Shown in pieces: positions 1 to 8,181 of a stretch of 21,096 bases of DNA; the first letter of the stretch is position 1, and the number at the start of each line of letters is the position of its first letter. The stretch spans positions 1 to 21,096 of the forward strand of contig JADFKX010000014.1 of the NCBI GenBank assembly GCA_022564695.1. The letters run 5' to 3'. Under the pieces are notes generated by a model. That model saw only the letters and a program-made list of their open reading frames with translations. It did not search any database and was not told where the DNA came from. A program made the translations under genes and the position numbers. Source of the stretch: Chloroflexota bacterium. GTDB lineage: Bacteria > Chloroflexota > Dehalococcoidia > SM23-28-2 > RBG-16-64-32.

Positions 1-1301
1 TAGGCCCGCCCCTCAGCTGCTACGAACAGCGAGCCCGTGAGACATATTACCTCTTCGCCCGCCGCTGTCGCCAGCACCTTTTCCAGCGTTTTGGACACTT
101 CATTCTCCGCTTCGGCCTCGGCGCCCGCTTCGCGAAATGCGGTAGCCACCTGTTGCGGTGGCATCGCCCGCGGGTGGCCGGTCCGGACAGCCGTTACTCG
201 GCGCGCAATGGGCGCTAGCTCCCGGGCCAGGCCGGTCACGTCTTTGTCGGCGGACATGCCTACTATCAGGAACGCGCTCTGGCAGGAAAGGTAATCTGTC
301 AAGGTCTCGCGAAGGCGTCGCGCGGAATCGCGGCTGTGAGCGCTATCTGCTACCACGAGGGGCTTCCGACGCAGTATCTCCATACGTCCAGGCCAGGATA
401 CGTGTGCGAGCCCGTGCTGGATGGCTTCATCGGCAATGGGGAGGCCGCGCTGTGTCAGCGCGTCGGCACAGGCTACGGCGGTAGCGGCGTTCTCCAGTTG
501 GTGCCGGCCAAGGAGCGGGAGCCGCAGGCTGAGGGCGCCGCGAGGCCCGTTTAGGCGGAACGTCTGGCCGTCCAGGTCGTGGGCGATCCGGCGCCAGGAG
601 TAGCTCCCGGCCACGTCCACGATCGAGCAGGAGACGTCCGCGGCGGCCTGTCGGATGACCTCACGCGCTATAGCATGGCGCTGGGGCGCGATGACAGTGG
701 TGGCGCCAGTCCTAACGATGCCCGCCTTCTCGGCGGCTATCTCCGCCACGGTATCGCCGAGAACTTCGGTGTGCTCCAGGCCTATGGCGGTCACGGCGCA
801 CACGTCCTTAGCTTCGAACACGTTGGTGCTATCCACGCGGCCTCCGAGGCCGACCTCGAGTACCTGGCAGTCCAGGTTGCGCTCACGGAAGGCGAGGAAG
901 GCGAGCGCGGTCAGCAGGTCGAAGGTCACCAGGCGGCGTCCGTCGGGCGGGGGGTCGTCGGCCTGCACCGCCTCGCGGAGGACGACTGTTAGACGGGCCC
1001 ACTCGTCCTCGCCGATCGGCTCGCCGTCGATGCGGATGCGCTCGGTGTAGCTGTGAAGGTGGGGGCTGGTGAACAGGCCGGTACGCAGCTTGGCGGCGCG
1101 GAGGATGCTCTCCAGCATAGCCGCCACGCTCCCCTTGCCTTTGCTGCCGGCGATGTGGACGGTACGGCGGCCCAGGTGGGGATCGCCCAGGCGGTGTAGG
1201 AGCGCCAGCAGCGGCTGGACGTTAGGGCGGTGCTGGAAGCGGCCGCTACGCTCGAAGTCGGCGAAGGAGAGGAGGTAGTCGATAGACTGGCGATAGTTCA
1301 T
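1..1301 (-). CDS. folC: Folylpolyglutamate synthase / dihydrofolate synthase (3' end outside window)
   Basis: Cytosolic Mur-ligase-family enzyme that adds glutamate to dihydropteroate and/or tetrahydrofolates using ATP. Translating the minus strand from the ATG at 1301 gives about 433 residues up to the window edge. Visible motifs are the P-loop AGSKGKGSV (residues 51-59), TSPHL (78-82), EVGLGGRVDSTN (149-160), His177, and EKAGI (191-195), whose lysine is normally carbamoylated in this family. The reading frame is still open at base 1 after GSLFVAAEG. The family is usually about 420-450 residues, so only a few C-terminal residues should be missing. No clear SD precedes the ATG. The gene is divergent from the 1399-2136 gene, and the two share a short promoter region. 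Identification is firm; whether it is mono- or bifunctional cannot be told. Confidence 0.95.
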   Translation of the reverse strand, partial: MNYRQSIDYLLSFADFERSGRFQHRPNVQPLLALLHRLGDPHLGRRTVHIAGSKGKGSVAAMLESILRAAKLRTGLFTSPHLHSYTERIRIDGEPIGEDEWARLTVVLREAVQADDPPPDGRRLVTFDLLTALAFLAFRERNLDCQVLEVGLGGRVDSTNVFEAKDVCAVTAIGLEHTEVLGDTVAEIAAEKAGIVRTGATTVIAPQRHAIAREVIRQAAADVSCSIVDVAGSYSWRRIAHDLDGQTFRLNGPRGALSLRLPLLGRHQLENAATAVACADALTQRGLPIADEAIQHGLAHVSWPGRMEILRRKPLVVADSAHSRDSARRLRETLTDYLSCQSAFLIVGMSADKDVTGLARELAPIARRVTAVRTGHPRAMPPQQVATAFREAGAEAEAENEVSKTLEKVLATAAGEEVICLTGSLFVAAEGRA

Positions 1302-1342
1302 GGCGTTTCGGGGGGAGGGGAAAGCGTGGCTACAGCGGCGCG

Positions 1343-1371
1343 ATTATAGCACTGAAGGGGCGTGCTGTCTC
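1343..1371 (-). promoter_or_regulatory. Predicted folC promoter (extended -10)
   Basis: On the minus strand GAGACA (1371-1366) is followed after 17 bp by TATAAT (1348-1343), and TG precedes the -10 box with one base between (TGC-TATAAT). The expected start of transcription is near 1336, which leaves a leader of about 35 nt. It lies back to back with the plus-strand TATAAT at 1386. Confidence 0.6.
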
Positions 1372-1385
1372 CACGTGCTCGCCCC

Positions 1386-1391
1386 TATAAT
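1386..1391 (+). promoter_or_regulatory. Consensus -10 box 7 nt before a GTG start
   Basis: TATAAT at 1386-1391 is followed by 7 nt and then the GTG at 1399, so transcription would start at or one base before the start codon. No convincing -35 is seen. A 7-bp inverted repeat (AGGGGCG at 1356-1362, CGCCCCT at 1380-1386) brackets the area upstream and could be an operator. Confidence 0.55.
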
Positions 1392-1398
1392 GGGGTTC

Positions 1399-2136
1399 GT
1401 GTCAGAGCCACCTCTGCCCAGCCATGCCCAGGACAAGCGCCGCCTGGAGGCGCTGCTCTCCCGCGTCTGGGCGCTCGCCGGGGAGGAGGAGCATCCGCTG
1501 GGCCGGCTGCAGGGATTCTCGCTGGGGCCGTACCGGCTTCTCGCCCTGCTGGGGCCCAAGAACAACGTGGGCGCGCGCTACCTTCAGCTCTTCCTCGTCG
1601 ATTCGGAGGGGCGTATGAGCGAGGAGCCGGTCGCGTTCGGCCTGCACAACTCGGGGCCCTATCCCGGCTATAACTGGTTAGAGGTGATCCGCTACGAGCC
1701 CGCGCTCAGTATTCAGGGCGAGGTGACTGACCTGCGGGCGGCGGGGTTGGAGGAGGAGCTGTTCCGGGAGCTGTCCACGCTGGTTCCCGCCGGTGGCCAT
1801 CTGATGGTGGAGTACGATTCGCCGGCACAGAAGGAGAGTGAACGCATCCTGGGGCTGGACTATCCGCCGGTGGCCTCGCCGCTTGGCTATCTCTTGTTCC
1901 GGGTGGGCTGCCGCTCCTTCCGCGACTGGTACATCTCCGAGGGGGGCCGCGAGGGGCCCCGCAAGCTGCTGGGGTTCAAGCCACTGAACGAGGGGTTGGC
2001 GAGGGAGCGGACGGAGGCGCTGCGGCGGCAGGTACAGCAGCTCCTGGCGAAGCCGGAGAGCCCGCAGCACGGGGGGTACGGGCGGACGGCGCGGCGGCTG
2101 GCGGAGGCGGTGCTGAAGGCGCTCTCGAAGGAGTAG
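1399..2136 (+). CDS. Conserved hypothetical protein, possibly DUF1122-like
   Basis: A 245-residue soluble protein with no signal peptide or membrane segment. I do not recognise it with certainty; the part containing GGHLMVEYDS, then GYLLFRVGCRSFRDWYI and a GGREGPRKL stretch, reminds me of the DUF1122 family, but this is from memory. The C-terminal 50 residues are basic and helical. The open frame extends upstream past an ATG at 1390, but that ATG overlaps a TATAAT box. GTG at 1399 fits transcription starting at the start codon and was chosen. There is no SD. It is divergent from folC and followed by a 252-bp intergenic stretch, so it is probably a single-gene transcript. Confidence 0.75.
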   Translation: MSEPPLPSHAQDKRRLEALLSRVWALAGEEEHPLGRLQGFSLGPYRLLALLGPKNNVGARYLQLFLVDSEGRMSEEPVAFGLHNSGPYPGYNWLEVIRYEPALSIQGEVTDLRAAGLEEELFRELSTLVPAGGHLMVEYDSPAQKESERILGLDYPPVASPLGYLLFRVGCRSFRDWYISEGGREGPRKLLGFKPLNEGLARERTEALRRQVQQLLAKPESPQHGGYGRTARRLAEAVLKALSKE

Positions 2137-2214
2137 GAAACGAGGATACGAGGTGCTAAGCCCACCTCTGAGATCGCATTTTCTCTAGCCTTTTCACTCA
2201 TCAGGGCGTGATTT

Positions 2215-2244
2215 GGAGAGGCGCCTGGGCGAACGGGCCTCTCC
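2215..2244. repeat. Inverted repeat next to the fbp -35 box
   Basis: GGAGAGGC (2215-2222) and GCCTCTCC (2237-2244) form perfect 8-bp arms around a 14-nt centre. The right arm ends exactly where TTGACA begins. It could end the upstream transcript (no T-run follows) or bind a regulator of the next promoter. Confidence 0.5.
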
Positions 2245-2273
2245 TTGACACCTTGGGGCTTGCCCCGTAAGAT
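2245..2273 (+). promoter_or_regulatory. Predicted sigma70-type promoter of the FBP aldolase/phosphatase gene
   Basis: TTGACA (2245-2250), a 17-bp spacer, then TAAGAT (2268-2273). The spacer contains GGGGC-TT-GCCCC (2255-2266), a possible operator. The expected start is near 2280, giving a leader of about 109 nt. In the leader an imperfect stem can form (CGCAG 2303-2307 with CTGCG 2320-2324, flanked by CTG/CAG). Confidence 0.7.
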
Positions 2274-2388
2274 GTCGTGTTGGCGATCCGTCTATATACT
2301 GTCGCAGTGGCGTCTATAGCTGCGGGCAGGGAGGACGGCTCTCGATTCCTAGTTCTAAGCGGTAACCCAAGCTAATGGAGGTGTAGGC

Positions 2389-3504
2389 GTGGTAACTGTG
2401 AGCGTAATCAAGGCCGACATCGGCGGCTTCGTTGGTCATACGGCTATGCACCCGGAGGTCCTGGACCTCGGTCGCGAGGAGATGGAGAAGGCGAAACAGC
2501 GCGGGCTCCTCGTCGATCATCACGTCAGCTACTGCGGGGACGACCTGTTCCTGATCATGACCCACGAGCGGGGCGAGAACAGCGAGGAGGTCCACAAGCT
2601 GGCCTGGGACACTTTCCAGGCGGGCACTGAGGTGGCCAGGAAGCTGAAGCTGTACGGCGCCGGCCAGGACCTGATAGCGGACGCCTTCTCCGGCAACATC
2701 CGCGGCGCCGGTCCCGGCTCGGCGGAGATGGAGATAGAGGAGCGGCCTTCGGAGCCGATCCTTGTGTTCATGGCCGACAAGACGTCCGCCGGGGCGTTCA
2801 ACCTGCCCCTGTACAAGATGTTCGCTGACCCGTTCAACACCCCCGGCCTGATCATCGCCGAGGGGCTGCACGAGGGGTTCGCCTTCGAGATTCAGGACGT
2901 GCGCGAGCACCTGCAGATCACGCTCAACGCGCCGGAGGAGGTGTACGATCTGCTCATCTTCCTGGGCGCGCCCAACCGCTACGCTGTGAAGAAGGTATAC
3001 TCCCGCAACACCGGCGAGGTGGGCGCCGTGTCCAGCACGGACAAGCTCTCCCTAATCGCCGGGCGCTACGTGGGCAAGGACGACCCGGCGATGATCGTAC
3101 GGGCGCAGGGGAATTTCCCCGCCGTGGGCGAGGTGATTGAGCCGTTCACCACCCCGTACATTGTGGAGGGCTGGATGCGGGGCTCTCATCACGGGCCGCT
3201 AATGCCCGTGGCTCTGAAGGACGCGCACCCCAGCCGGTTCGATGGGCCGCCACGCATCGCCTGTCTCGGCTTCCAGCTAGCGGATGGCAAGCTCATCGGC
3301 CCGCGCGACATGTTCGATGACCCCGGCTACGACAACGCGCGGGCGAAGGCGAACGATATCGCCGATTACCTGCGTGCCCACGGCCCGTTTGAGCCGCACC
3401 GGCTGCCGTTGGAGGAGATGGAGTACACGACGATGCCGACGATCGCGGCCAAGCTCAAGTCGCGCTGGGAGCCGCTGGAGGCAGCCGAGCCCGCCAAGGC
3501 GTAG
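2389..3504 (+). CDS. fbp: Fructose-1,6-bisphosphate aldolase/phosphatase (archaeal type)
   Basis: Bifunctional gluconeogenic enzyme of the archaeal FBPase type (Pfam FBPase_3): it condenses the triose phosphates and then removes the C1 phosphate, yielding fructose 6-phosphate. The 371 residues cover the full family length. The N-terminal IKADIGGFVGH (residues 7-17) is the family metal-binding start, and CGDDLFLIMTHERG follows at 49-62. RYVGKDDP (226-233) holds Tyr227 and Lys230, which match by motif the catalytic Tyr and Schiff-base Lys of the archaeal enzyme. The GTG start at 2389 has a strong SD, GGAGGT (2377-2382), 6 nt upstream. It is transcribed alone from the promoter at 2245, and a stem-loop at 3507 follows. 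This enzyme is typical of archaea and deep-branching or thermophilic bacteria, including Chloroflexota. Confidence 0.93.
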   Translation: MVTVSVIKADIGGFVGHTAMHPEVLDLGREEMEKAKQRGLLVDHHVSYCGDDLFLIMTHERGENSEEVHKLAWDTFQAGTEVARKLKLYGAGQDLIADAFSGNIRGAGPGSAEMEIEERPSEPILVFMADKTSAGAFNLPLYKMFADPFNTPGLIIAEGLHEGFAFEIQDVREHLQITLNAPEEVYDLLIFLGAPNRYAVKKVYSRNTGEVGAVSSTDKLSLIAGRYVGKDDPAMIVRAQGNFPAVGEVIEPFTTPYIVEGWMRGSHHGPLMPVALKDAHPSRFDGPPRIACLGFQLADGKLIGPRDMFDDPGYDNARAKANDIADYLRAHGPFEPHRLPLEEMEYTTMPTIAAKLKSRWEPLEAAEPAKA

Positions 3505-3506
3505 CT

Positions 3507-3522
3507 CCCTCTGCCCAGAGGG
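3507..3522 (+). terminator. Short stem-loop after fbp
   Basis: CCCTCT (3507-3512), loop GCCC, AGAGGG (3517-3522) starts 2 bp after the fbp stop codon. There is no T-tract, so it may be a weak terminator or protect the 3' end. Confidence 0.4.
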
Positions 3523-4182
3523 CCCGCCCAGCGAGGGGTCAGGTGGCGGTAGGCAGGGTTTCCGCTACGTTCGTCCGGTCCTGTATGATGCCGCAACTCC
3601 TCATCGCCACCAACAACCCCGGAAAGCTCGCTGAGTTCGAGCGGCTGCTGGCCGGCTGCGGCTGGGAGCTGGTGACGCCGGCACAGCTCAACCTGACGCT
3701 GCCGGACGACGAATCTGGCGAGACGTACGAGGCGAATGCTAAGATAAAGGCGCTTAACGGCGCTAGGGCCAGCGGCCTGGTCAGCCTGGCCGACGACTCC
3801 GGCCTGGAGATCGACGCCCTGGACGGCGGCCCGGGGGCGCGTTCGGCGCGCTTCCTGGGTGAGGACGCGAGCTATGAGGAGCGGTTCGCCCGCATACTCG
3901 GCGAGATGGCGGAGCTCCCGTCCGAGAAGCGATGGGCGCGCTTTCGCTGCGTCATCGCCCTGGCCGAGCCGGAGTCGGAGGAGGTTCGACTGTGCGAGGC
4001 CGAGGTGCAGGGGCTGATCGCTTTTGAGCCTAGGGGAGAGCAGGGATTCGGATACGACCCGATCTTCTACCTGCCGAACCAGGCGCGGACGATGGCCGAG
4101 CTGCCGTCCTACATGAAGGACGTGATCAGCCACCGCGGTCGCGCCGCCATGCGGGCCCGGCAGGTGCTGAAAGAGTTGCTCT

Positions 4183-5259
<1,077 letters not shown>

Positions 5260-5268
5260 GGCATCGCT

Positions 5269-5730
5269 ATGCCTGTCGGGAGTATCTGCCTCATCCGTAA
5301 GAACGGCAAGCTTCTCCTACAGGAGAGGGCTCTCGGGCGGCTCGGTGGCGGCAAGTGGGACTGCCCGGGAGGGAAGCTACAGCCGGGCGAGTCGCTGGAG
5401 GAGTGCGTCGTGCGCGAGGTTCGGGAGGAGACCGGCCTCACGATCAGCGCTCCTGAACTCCACGGTAGCTTCGAGGTCTACTTTGGTCCCGGCGACGAGC
5501 CTCACTGGGTCGTCCACGTGTTCTCGGCCTCTCGTTTCGCCGGACGGTTGCAGGCCAGCGCTGAGGGCAAACTACGATGGTTTCCTGAGGATCAGCTCCC
5601 TTACGAACGGATGTGGCCTAGCGATCAGCACTGGCTGCCTGCTATCCTGGCGGGTCATCGGGTCCAGGCCACGTTCTGGTTTGACGAGAACGCCGAGAAG
5701 TTGCTGAGACATTCAGTAGCCCTCGGGTAG
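5269..5730 (+). CDS. Nudix hydrolase (MutT-like)
   Basis: A 153-residue pyrophosphohydrolase. The Nudix box GX5EX7REUXEEXGU is intact from Gly35 to Leu57 (Glu41, Arg49-Glu50, Glu53-Glu54, Gly56-Leu57). The N-terminal strand LIRKNGKLLLQER and the box after GGGKWDCPGG are typical of MutT/NUDT-type sanitation enzymes, but the substrate cannot be read from sequence. It starts 9 bp after moaA and belongs to the rdgB-moaA transcript. With rdgB in the same operon, removal of damaged nucleotides is a plausible role (inference). moaC behind it has its own promoter. Confidence 0.85.
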   Translation: MPVGSICLIRKNGKLLLQERALGRLGGGKWDCPGGKLQPGESLEECVVREVREETGLTISAPELHGSFEVYFGPGDEPHWVVHVFSASRFAGRLQASAEGKLRWFPEDQLPYERMWPSDQHWLPAILAGHRVQATFWFDENAEKLLRHSVALG

Positions 5731-5744
5731 CGGGCCCATCGCCA

Positions 5745-5773
5745 TTGCACATCCCCTGTCCCGGTGATGTAAT
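5745..5773 (+). promoter_or_regulatory. Predicted moaC promoter
   Basis: TTGCAC (5745-5750), a 17-bp spacer and TGTAAT (5768-5773), with TG in extended -10 position (5765-5766). The ATG of moaC lies 9 nt after the -10 box, leaving at most about 3 nt of leader and no room for an SD. Confidence 0.6.
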
Positions 5774-5782
5774 GGGCACGTT

Positions 5783-6277
5783 ATGGCCGCTCCCCGCCGT
5801 AAGGCGAAGCTGACCCACGTAAACCGGGCGGGCCGCCCCCGCATGGTGAACGTCTCCGCCAAGGCGGACAGCGCTCGCCAGGCGACGGCCAAGGGCTCCG
5901 TCTTCATGGCCGCGGAGACGCTGGCCCTGATCACGTCCGGCAAGGCGGCCAAGGGCGATGTCCTCACCACGGCGCAGATCGCTGGCATCATGGCCGCCAA
6001 GCGCACCCACGAGCTCATTCCGCTCTGCCACCCGCTGCCCCTCACCGGCATCGACGTCTCGCTGGAGCCGGACGAGGGGCGGAGCGCTGTCGATATCAGC
6101 GCCACGGTGCGCACCACGGCGAAGACGGGCGTGGAGATGGAGGCGCTGACGGCGGTGTCCGTGGCCGCGCTCACCGTCTACGATATGCTCAAGGCTGCCC
6201 AGCGGGATATCCGCATCGGCGATATCAGGCTGGTGCGCAAGACGGGCGGCAAGAGCGGCGATATCGCGCTGGAGTGA
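5783..6277 (+). CDS. moaC: Cyclic pyranopterin monophosphate synthase MoaC
   Basis: Converts 3',8-cyclo-GTP, the product of MoaA, into cyclic pyranopterin monophosphate, the second half of the first molybdopterin step. The 164 residues match the usual family length. The signature KRTHELIPLCHPLPLTG is at residues 73-89, GVEMEALTAVS at 116-126, and the catalytic YDMLK at 133-137. The extreme N-terminus is basic (PRRKAK). The ATG at 5783 has no SD; the promoter immediately upstream suggests a nearly leaderless mRNA. moaC faces the minus-strand gene at 6280, with only 2 bp between the two stop codons and no terminator between them, so their transcripts should overlap. Confidence 0.95.
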   Translation: MAAPRRKAKLTHVNRAGRPRMVNVSAKADSARQATAKGSVFMAAETLALITSGKAAKGDVLTTAQIAGIMAAKRTHELIPLCHPLPLTGIDVSLEPDEGRSAVDISATVRTTAKTGVEMEALTAVSVAALTVYDMLKAAQRDIRIGDIRLVRKTGGKSGDIALE

Positions 6278-6279
6278 GC

Positions 6280-6702
6280 CTAACGTTTCGCTTCCGCCTG
6301 GCGCTCCAGCAGCAGCTCCACCACCCGGGTGAGGGCGCTGTAGGCGTAGACGATGTAGTCGCGGGGGTGGAGATCCTCCAGCTTCTTCAGCGTTTCATCG
6401 CGCAGGGCCACGGGGTCCGTCTGGTCCAGCGCCAGCGCCGTCATGTCCTGGCCCATCTCCAGCTCGTACAGCTCACCGTCGGGGGCGAGGACGACACACC
6501 CCCTCTCCGGCGAATCCACGCCCGGCGCCTCGATCTCGATGCCGTGGGTGAAGAAAGCGCCGGGGAAAGGCGGGAACGGGTCAAGCCGGCCCGCTGCCTC
6601 CTGGAGCAGCCGTCGCAGCCGCTGGGCCAGGCGATCCAGGGCGGCGTCAGCCTCAGCTTTGTATTCTAGCGGATCGTCCGGCATCGTAGGTTCAGAAAAC
6701 AC
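6280..6702 (-). CDS. Hypothetical acidic protein
   Basis: About 140 residues from GTG 6702, or 134 from ATG 6684. I do not recognise the family. The N-terminal third is helical (LDRLAQRLRRLLQEA), followed by GIEIEAPG and a strand-rich part (CVVLAPDGELYELEMGQD), and it ends in a helix, IVYAYSALTRVVELLLER. There are no membrane segments and no obvious catalytic motif. On the minus strand TATAAC (6716-6711) lies 8 nt before the GTG, so a leaderless GTG start is plausible; neither start has an SD. The gene is divergent from the SufR-like regulator at 6769, which might control it (inference from position). Confidence 0.65.
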   Translation of the reverse strand: MFSEPTMPDDPLEYKAEADAALDRLAQRLRRLLQEAAGRLDPFPPFPGAFFTHGIEIEAPGVDSPERGCVVLAPDGELYELEMGQDMTALALDQTDPVALRDETLKKLEDLHPRDYIVYAYSALTRVVELLLERQAEAKR

Positions 6703-6710
6703 TATTTAGA

Positions 6711-6716
6711 GTTATA
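6711..6716 (-). promoter_or_regulatory. Possible -10 box for the 6280-6702 gene
   Basis: TATAAC read on the minus strand, 8 nt before GTG 6702. The stretch 6690-6760 is clearly AT-rich against its surroundings, as expected for a divergent promoter region. No good -35 was found at 16-18 bp. Confidence 0.35.
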
Positions 6717-6739
6717 GTATTCTTCATTGTTTGTGAATG

Positions 6740-6748
6740 TGCTAAAAT
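6740..6748 (+). promoter_or_regulatory. Extended -10 box of the regulator gene
   Basis: TGC-TAAAAT at 6740-6748 predicts a start near 6755. This lies downstream of the possible start codons at 6727 and 6751, so it favours ATG 6769 for the regulator. Confidence 0.5.
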
Positions 6749-6768
6749 GCATGGTAGCTACCCTCCAG

Positions 6769-7404
6769 ATGCAATCTACGCGCCAGCAGATATTGGAGTA
6801 CCTCCAGCGCCAGGGCCGTGCTACGGTCAAGGAGTTGGGTAAGCTGCTAGGACTTACCTCTACCGGCATCCGCCAGCACCTGACCGTACTTGAGCGGGAC
6901 GGCCTGGTGGACGCCCACGAGGAGCGCGGCCGCGTAGGCCGACCCACCCTAGTATACTCGCTCACCGAAAAGGCTGACGCTCTCTTCCCCAAGACCTACG
7001 ACGCCCTGGCCAGCGTCCTTCTGGAGGAAGTCCGATCCAGCCAGGGTAACCAGCGCCTGCACGAGCTCCTCCATAAGGTGGCTGAACGGATGGCCGTTCC
7101 TTACCGCGAACGCGTCCAGGGGAAACCTCTCTCGGGGCGGGTGCGGGAGACGGCGCGCATCATGGAGGAGCAGGGCTGCCTCATAGACGTCCGTGAGGCG
7201 GAAGGCGACGAGTACTACATCGACGAGTACACGTGTCCCTTCCCCAAGGTCGCCCAGCAGGATCGCGCCGTCTGCGCCCTTCACGTGGACTTCGTGCGCA
7301 TCCTCACCGGCGCTGACACACGCTTGACCCGGAGCCTCCTCCGCGGCGAGCGTACCTGCACTTACCGCGTGCGGGGTACGGTCAAGAGTGCCGTCAAGAC
7401 GTAG
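6769..7404 (+). CDS. Winged-helix regulator, SufR / COG2345-like, with C-terminal cysteines
   Basis: DNA-binding regulator of 211 residues. Residues 1-65 form a winged helix: an N-terminal helix, the recognition part LGLTSTGIRQHLTVLERDGLV (split as LGLTSTGIRQ at 27-36 and HLTVLERDGLV at 37-47) and the wing GRVGRPTLVYSLT (54-66). The C-terminal domain has Cys137, Cys156, Cys169 and Cys197 in the arrangement YTCPF...AVC...RTCTY. This resembles SufR-type proteins, where such cysteines hold an Fe-S cluster that senses iron or redox state. No suf genes are in the window, so the targets are unknown. The open frame reaches up to 6727, but ATG 6769 starts with the standard TRQQILEYL helix and lies downstream of the extended -10 box. 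No SD is visible. Confidence 0.85.
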   Translation: MQSTRQQILEYLQRQGRATVKELGKLLGLTSTGIRQHLTVLERDGLVDAHEERGRVGRPTLVYSLTEKADALFPKTYDALASVLLEEVRSSQGNQRLHELLHKVAERMAVPYRERVQGKPLSGRVRETARIMEEQGCLIDVREAEGDEYYIDEYTCPFPKVAQQDRAVCALHVDFVRILTGADTRLTRSLLRGERTCTYRVRGTVKSAVKT

Positions 7405-7479
7405 CACAACCTCGTTTCCAGGTCGCCTCGCCCCTCGGTTCGTGTTCCTGTCCCCTCCATCGCTCGCGGGCCACGGACG

Positions 7480-7485
7480 TATAAT
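7480..7485 (+). promoter_or_regulatory. Consensus -10 box 9 nt before an ATG
   Basis: TATAAT (7480-7485) is followed by 9 nt and the ATG at 7495. A leader of at most about 3 nt is expected. No -35 match is seen at 16-18 bp. Confidence 0.5.
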
Positions 7486-7494
7486 GAACGCGGC

Positions 7495-8181
7495 ATGCTG
7501 TGGGTCGGTCAGTTCGGCATCGTAGATGGGGAGGCGCAGGAGGATAGCCCCTGGGTTGGCGTCTTCCCTGAGAGTGGCCGTGGTCGCCCCGACAAGCCGG
7601 GTGGGGAGGCGGTCGATCTATTCGTGGTGGTGGAGCCTGCCTTGCCCGGTAGCGAGGAGTACTGCCGGGACTTAGCTGAGGCGATCGGCAAGCAGTTCCG
7701 GGAGCGGCGTCTCTCCCTCACCGGCGGCATCCTGCGCGCTGTCAGGGCCGCCCACGATAACCTGCGCGATTGGAATCAGAGGAGCCTCAAGCAGCACCGG
7801 GTGGCGGCGGGAGTCTCCTGCCTGGCGTTGCGCGCTGCCGCGCCTGGCTGGGAAGCCTATCTGGGCCAGGTGGCGCCGGCCGCCGCGGTTCTTCTCCGCA
7901 ACGGCTCGCTGAAGCGCCTGAAGCCCAACCTCCCCGACGCCCTCCAGCCTCTGGGGTTGCAGGAGGAGTTCTGGCCCGATCTCACTCGGCATGAGCTCCG
8001 GGACGGCGACCGCCTGCTGCTCCTCAGCACGGGCCTGGCCGCTGCCGTCAGCGACGAGGAGCTTGCTGAGGCGTTGGGACTGCCCCCGGAGGATACGCTT
8101 CCCCTGATCTACCAAAAGGGGAAAGAGATGCCCAACTGCGCCGCGGTCCTTGTCGCCGCCCTGCCGGAGACCGTCGCCTGA
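7495..8181 (+). CDS. Degenerate PP2C-like protein, probably catalytically inactive
   Basis: 228 residues with the outline of a PPM/PP2C phosphatase but without its metal ligands. The strand that normally ends in DG reads VDLFVVVEPALPG. The middle part has AAGVSCLALRA and then YLGQVAPAAAVLLRNGSLKRL, where active enzymes have a GDSR-type motif. GDRLLLLSTGL replaces the usual SDG by STG. The end reads MPNCAAVLVAAL where a DN motif is expected. The fold assignment is by pattern only. If right, the protein would be a pseudophosphatase acting by binding. The ATG has no SD and follows a TATAAT box closely. The TGA stop overlaps the CTG start of tsaD, so the two genes are translationally linked. Confidence 0.7.
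   Translation: MLWVGQFGIVDGEAQEDSPWVGVFPESGRGRPDKPGGEAVDLFVVVEPALPGSEEYCRDLAEAIGKQFRERRLSLTGGILRAVRAAHDNLRDWNQRSLKQHRVAAGVSCLALRAAAPGWEAYLGQVAPAAAVLLRNGSLKRLKPNLPDALQPLGLQEEFWPDLTRHELRDGDRLLLLSTGLAAAVSDEELAEALGLPPEDTLPLIYQKGKEMPNCAAVLVAALPETVA

Noticed and set aside
2314..2910. Minus-strand open frame of 198 codons over the fbp gene
   Set aside because: Mirror frame of a high-GC gene; no motif.
3584..3589. TATGAT as a -10 box for rdgB
   Set aside because: It overlaps the start codon itself, so transcription would begin inside the gene.
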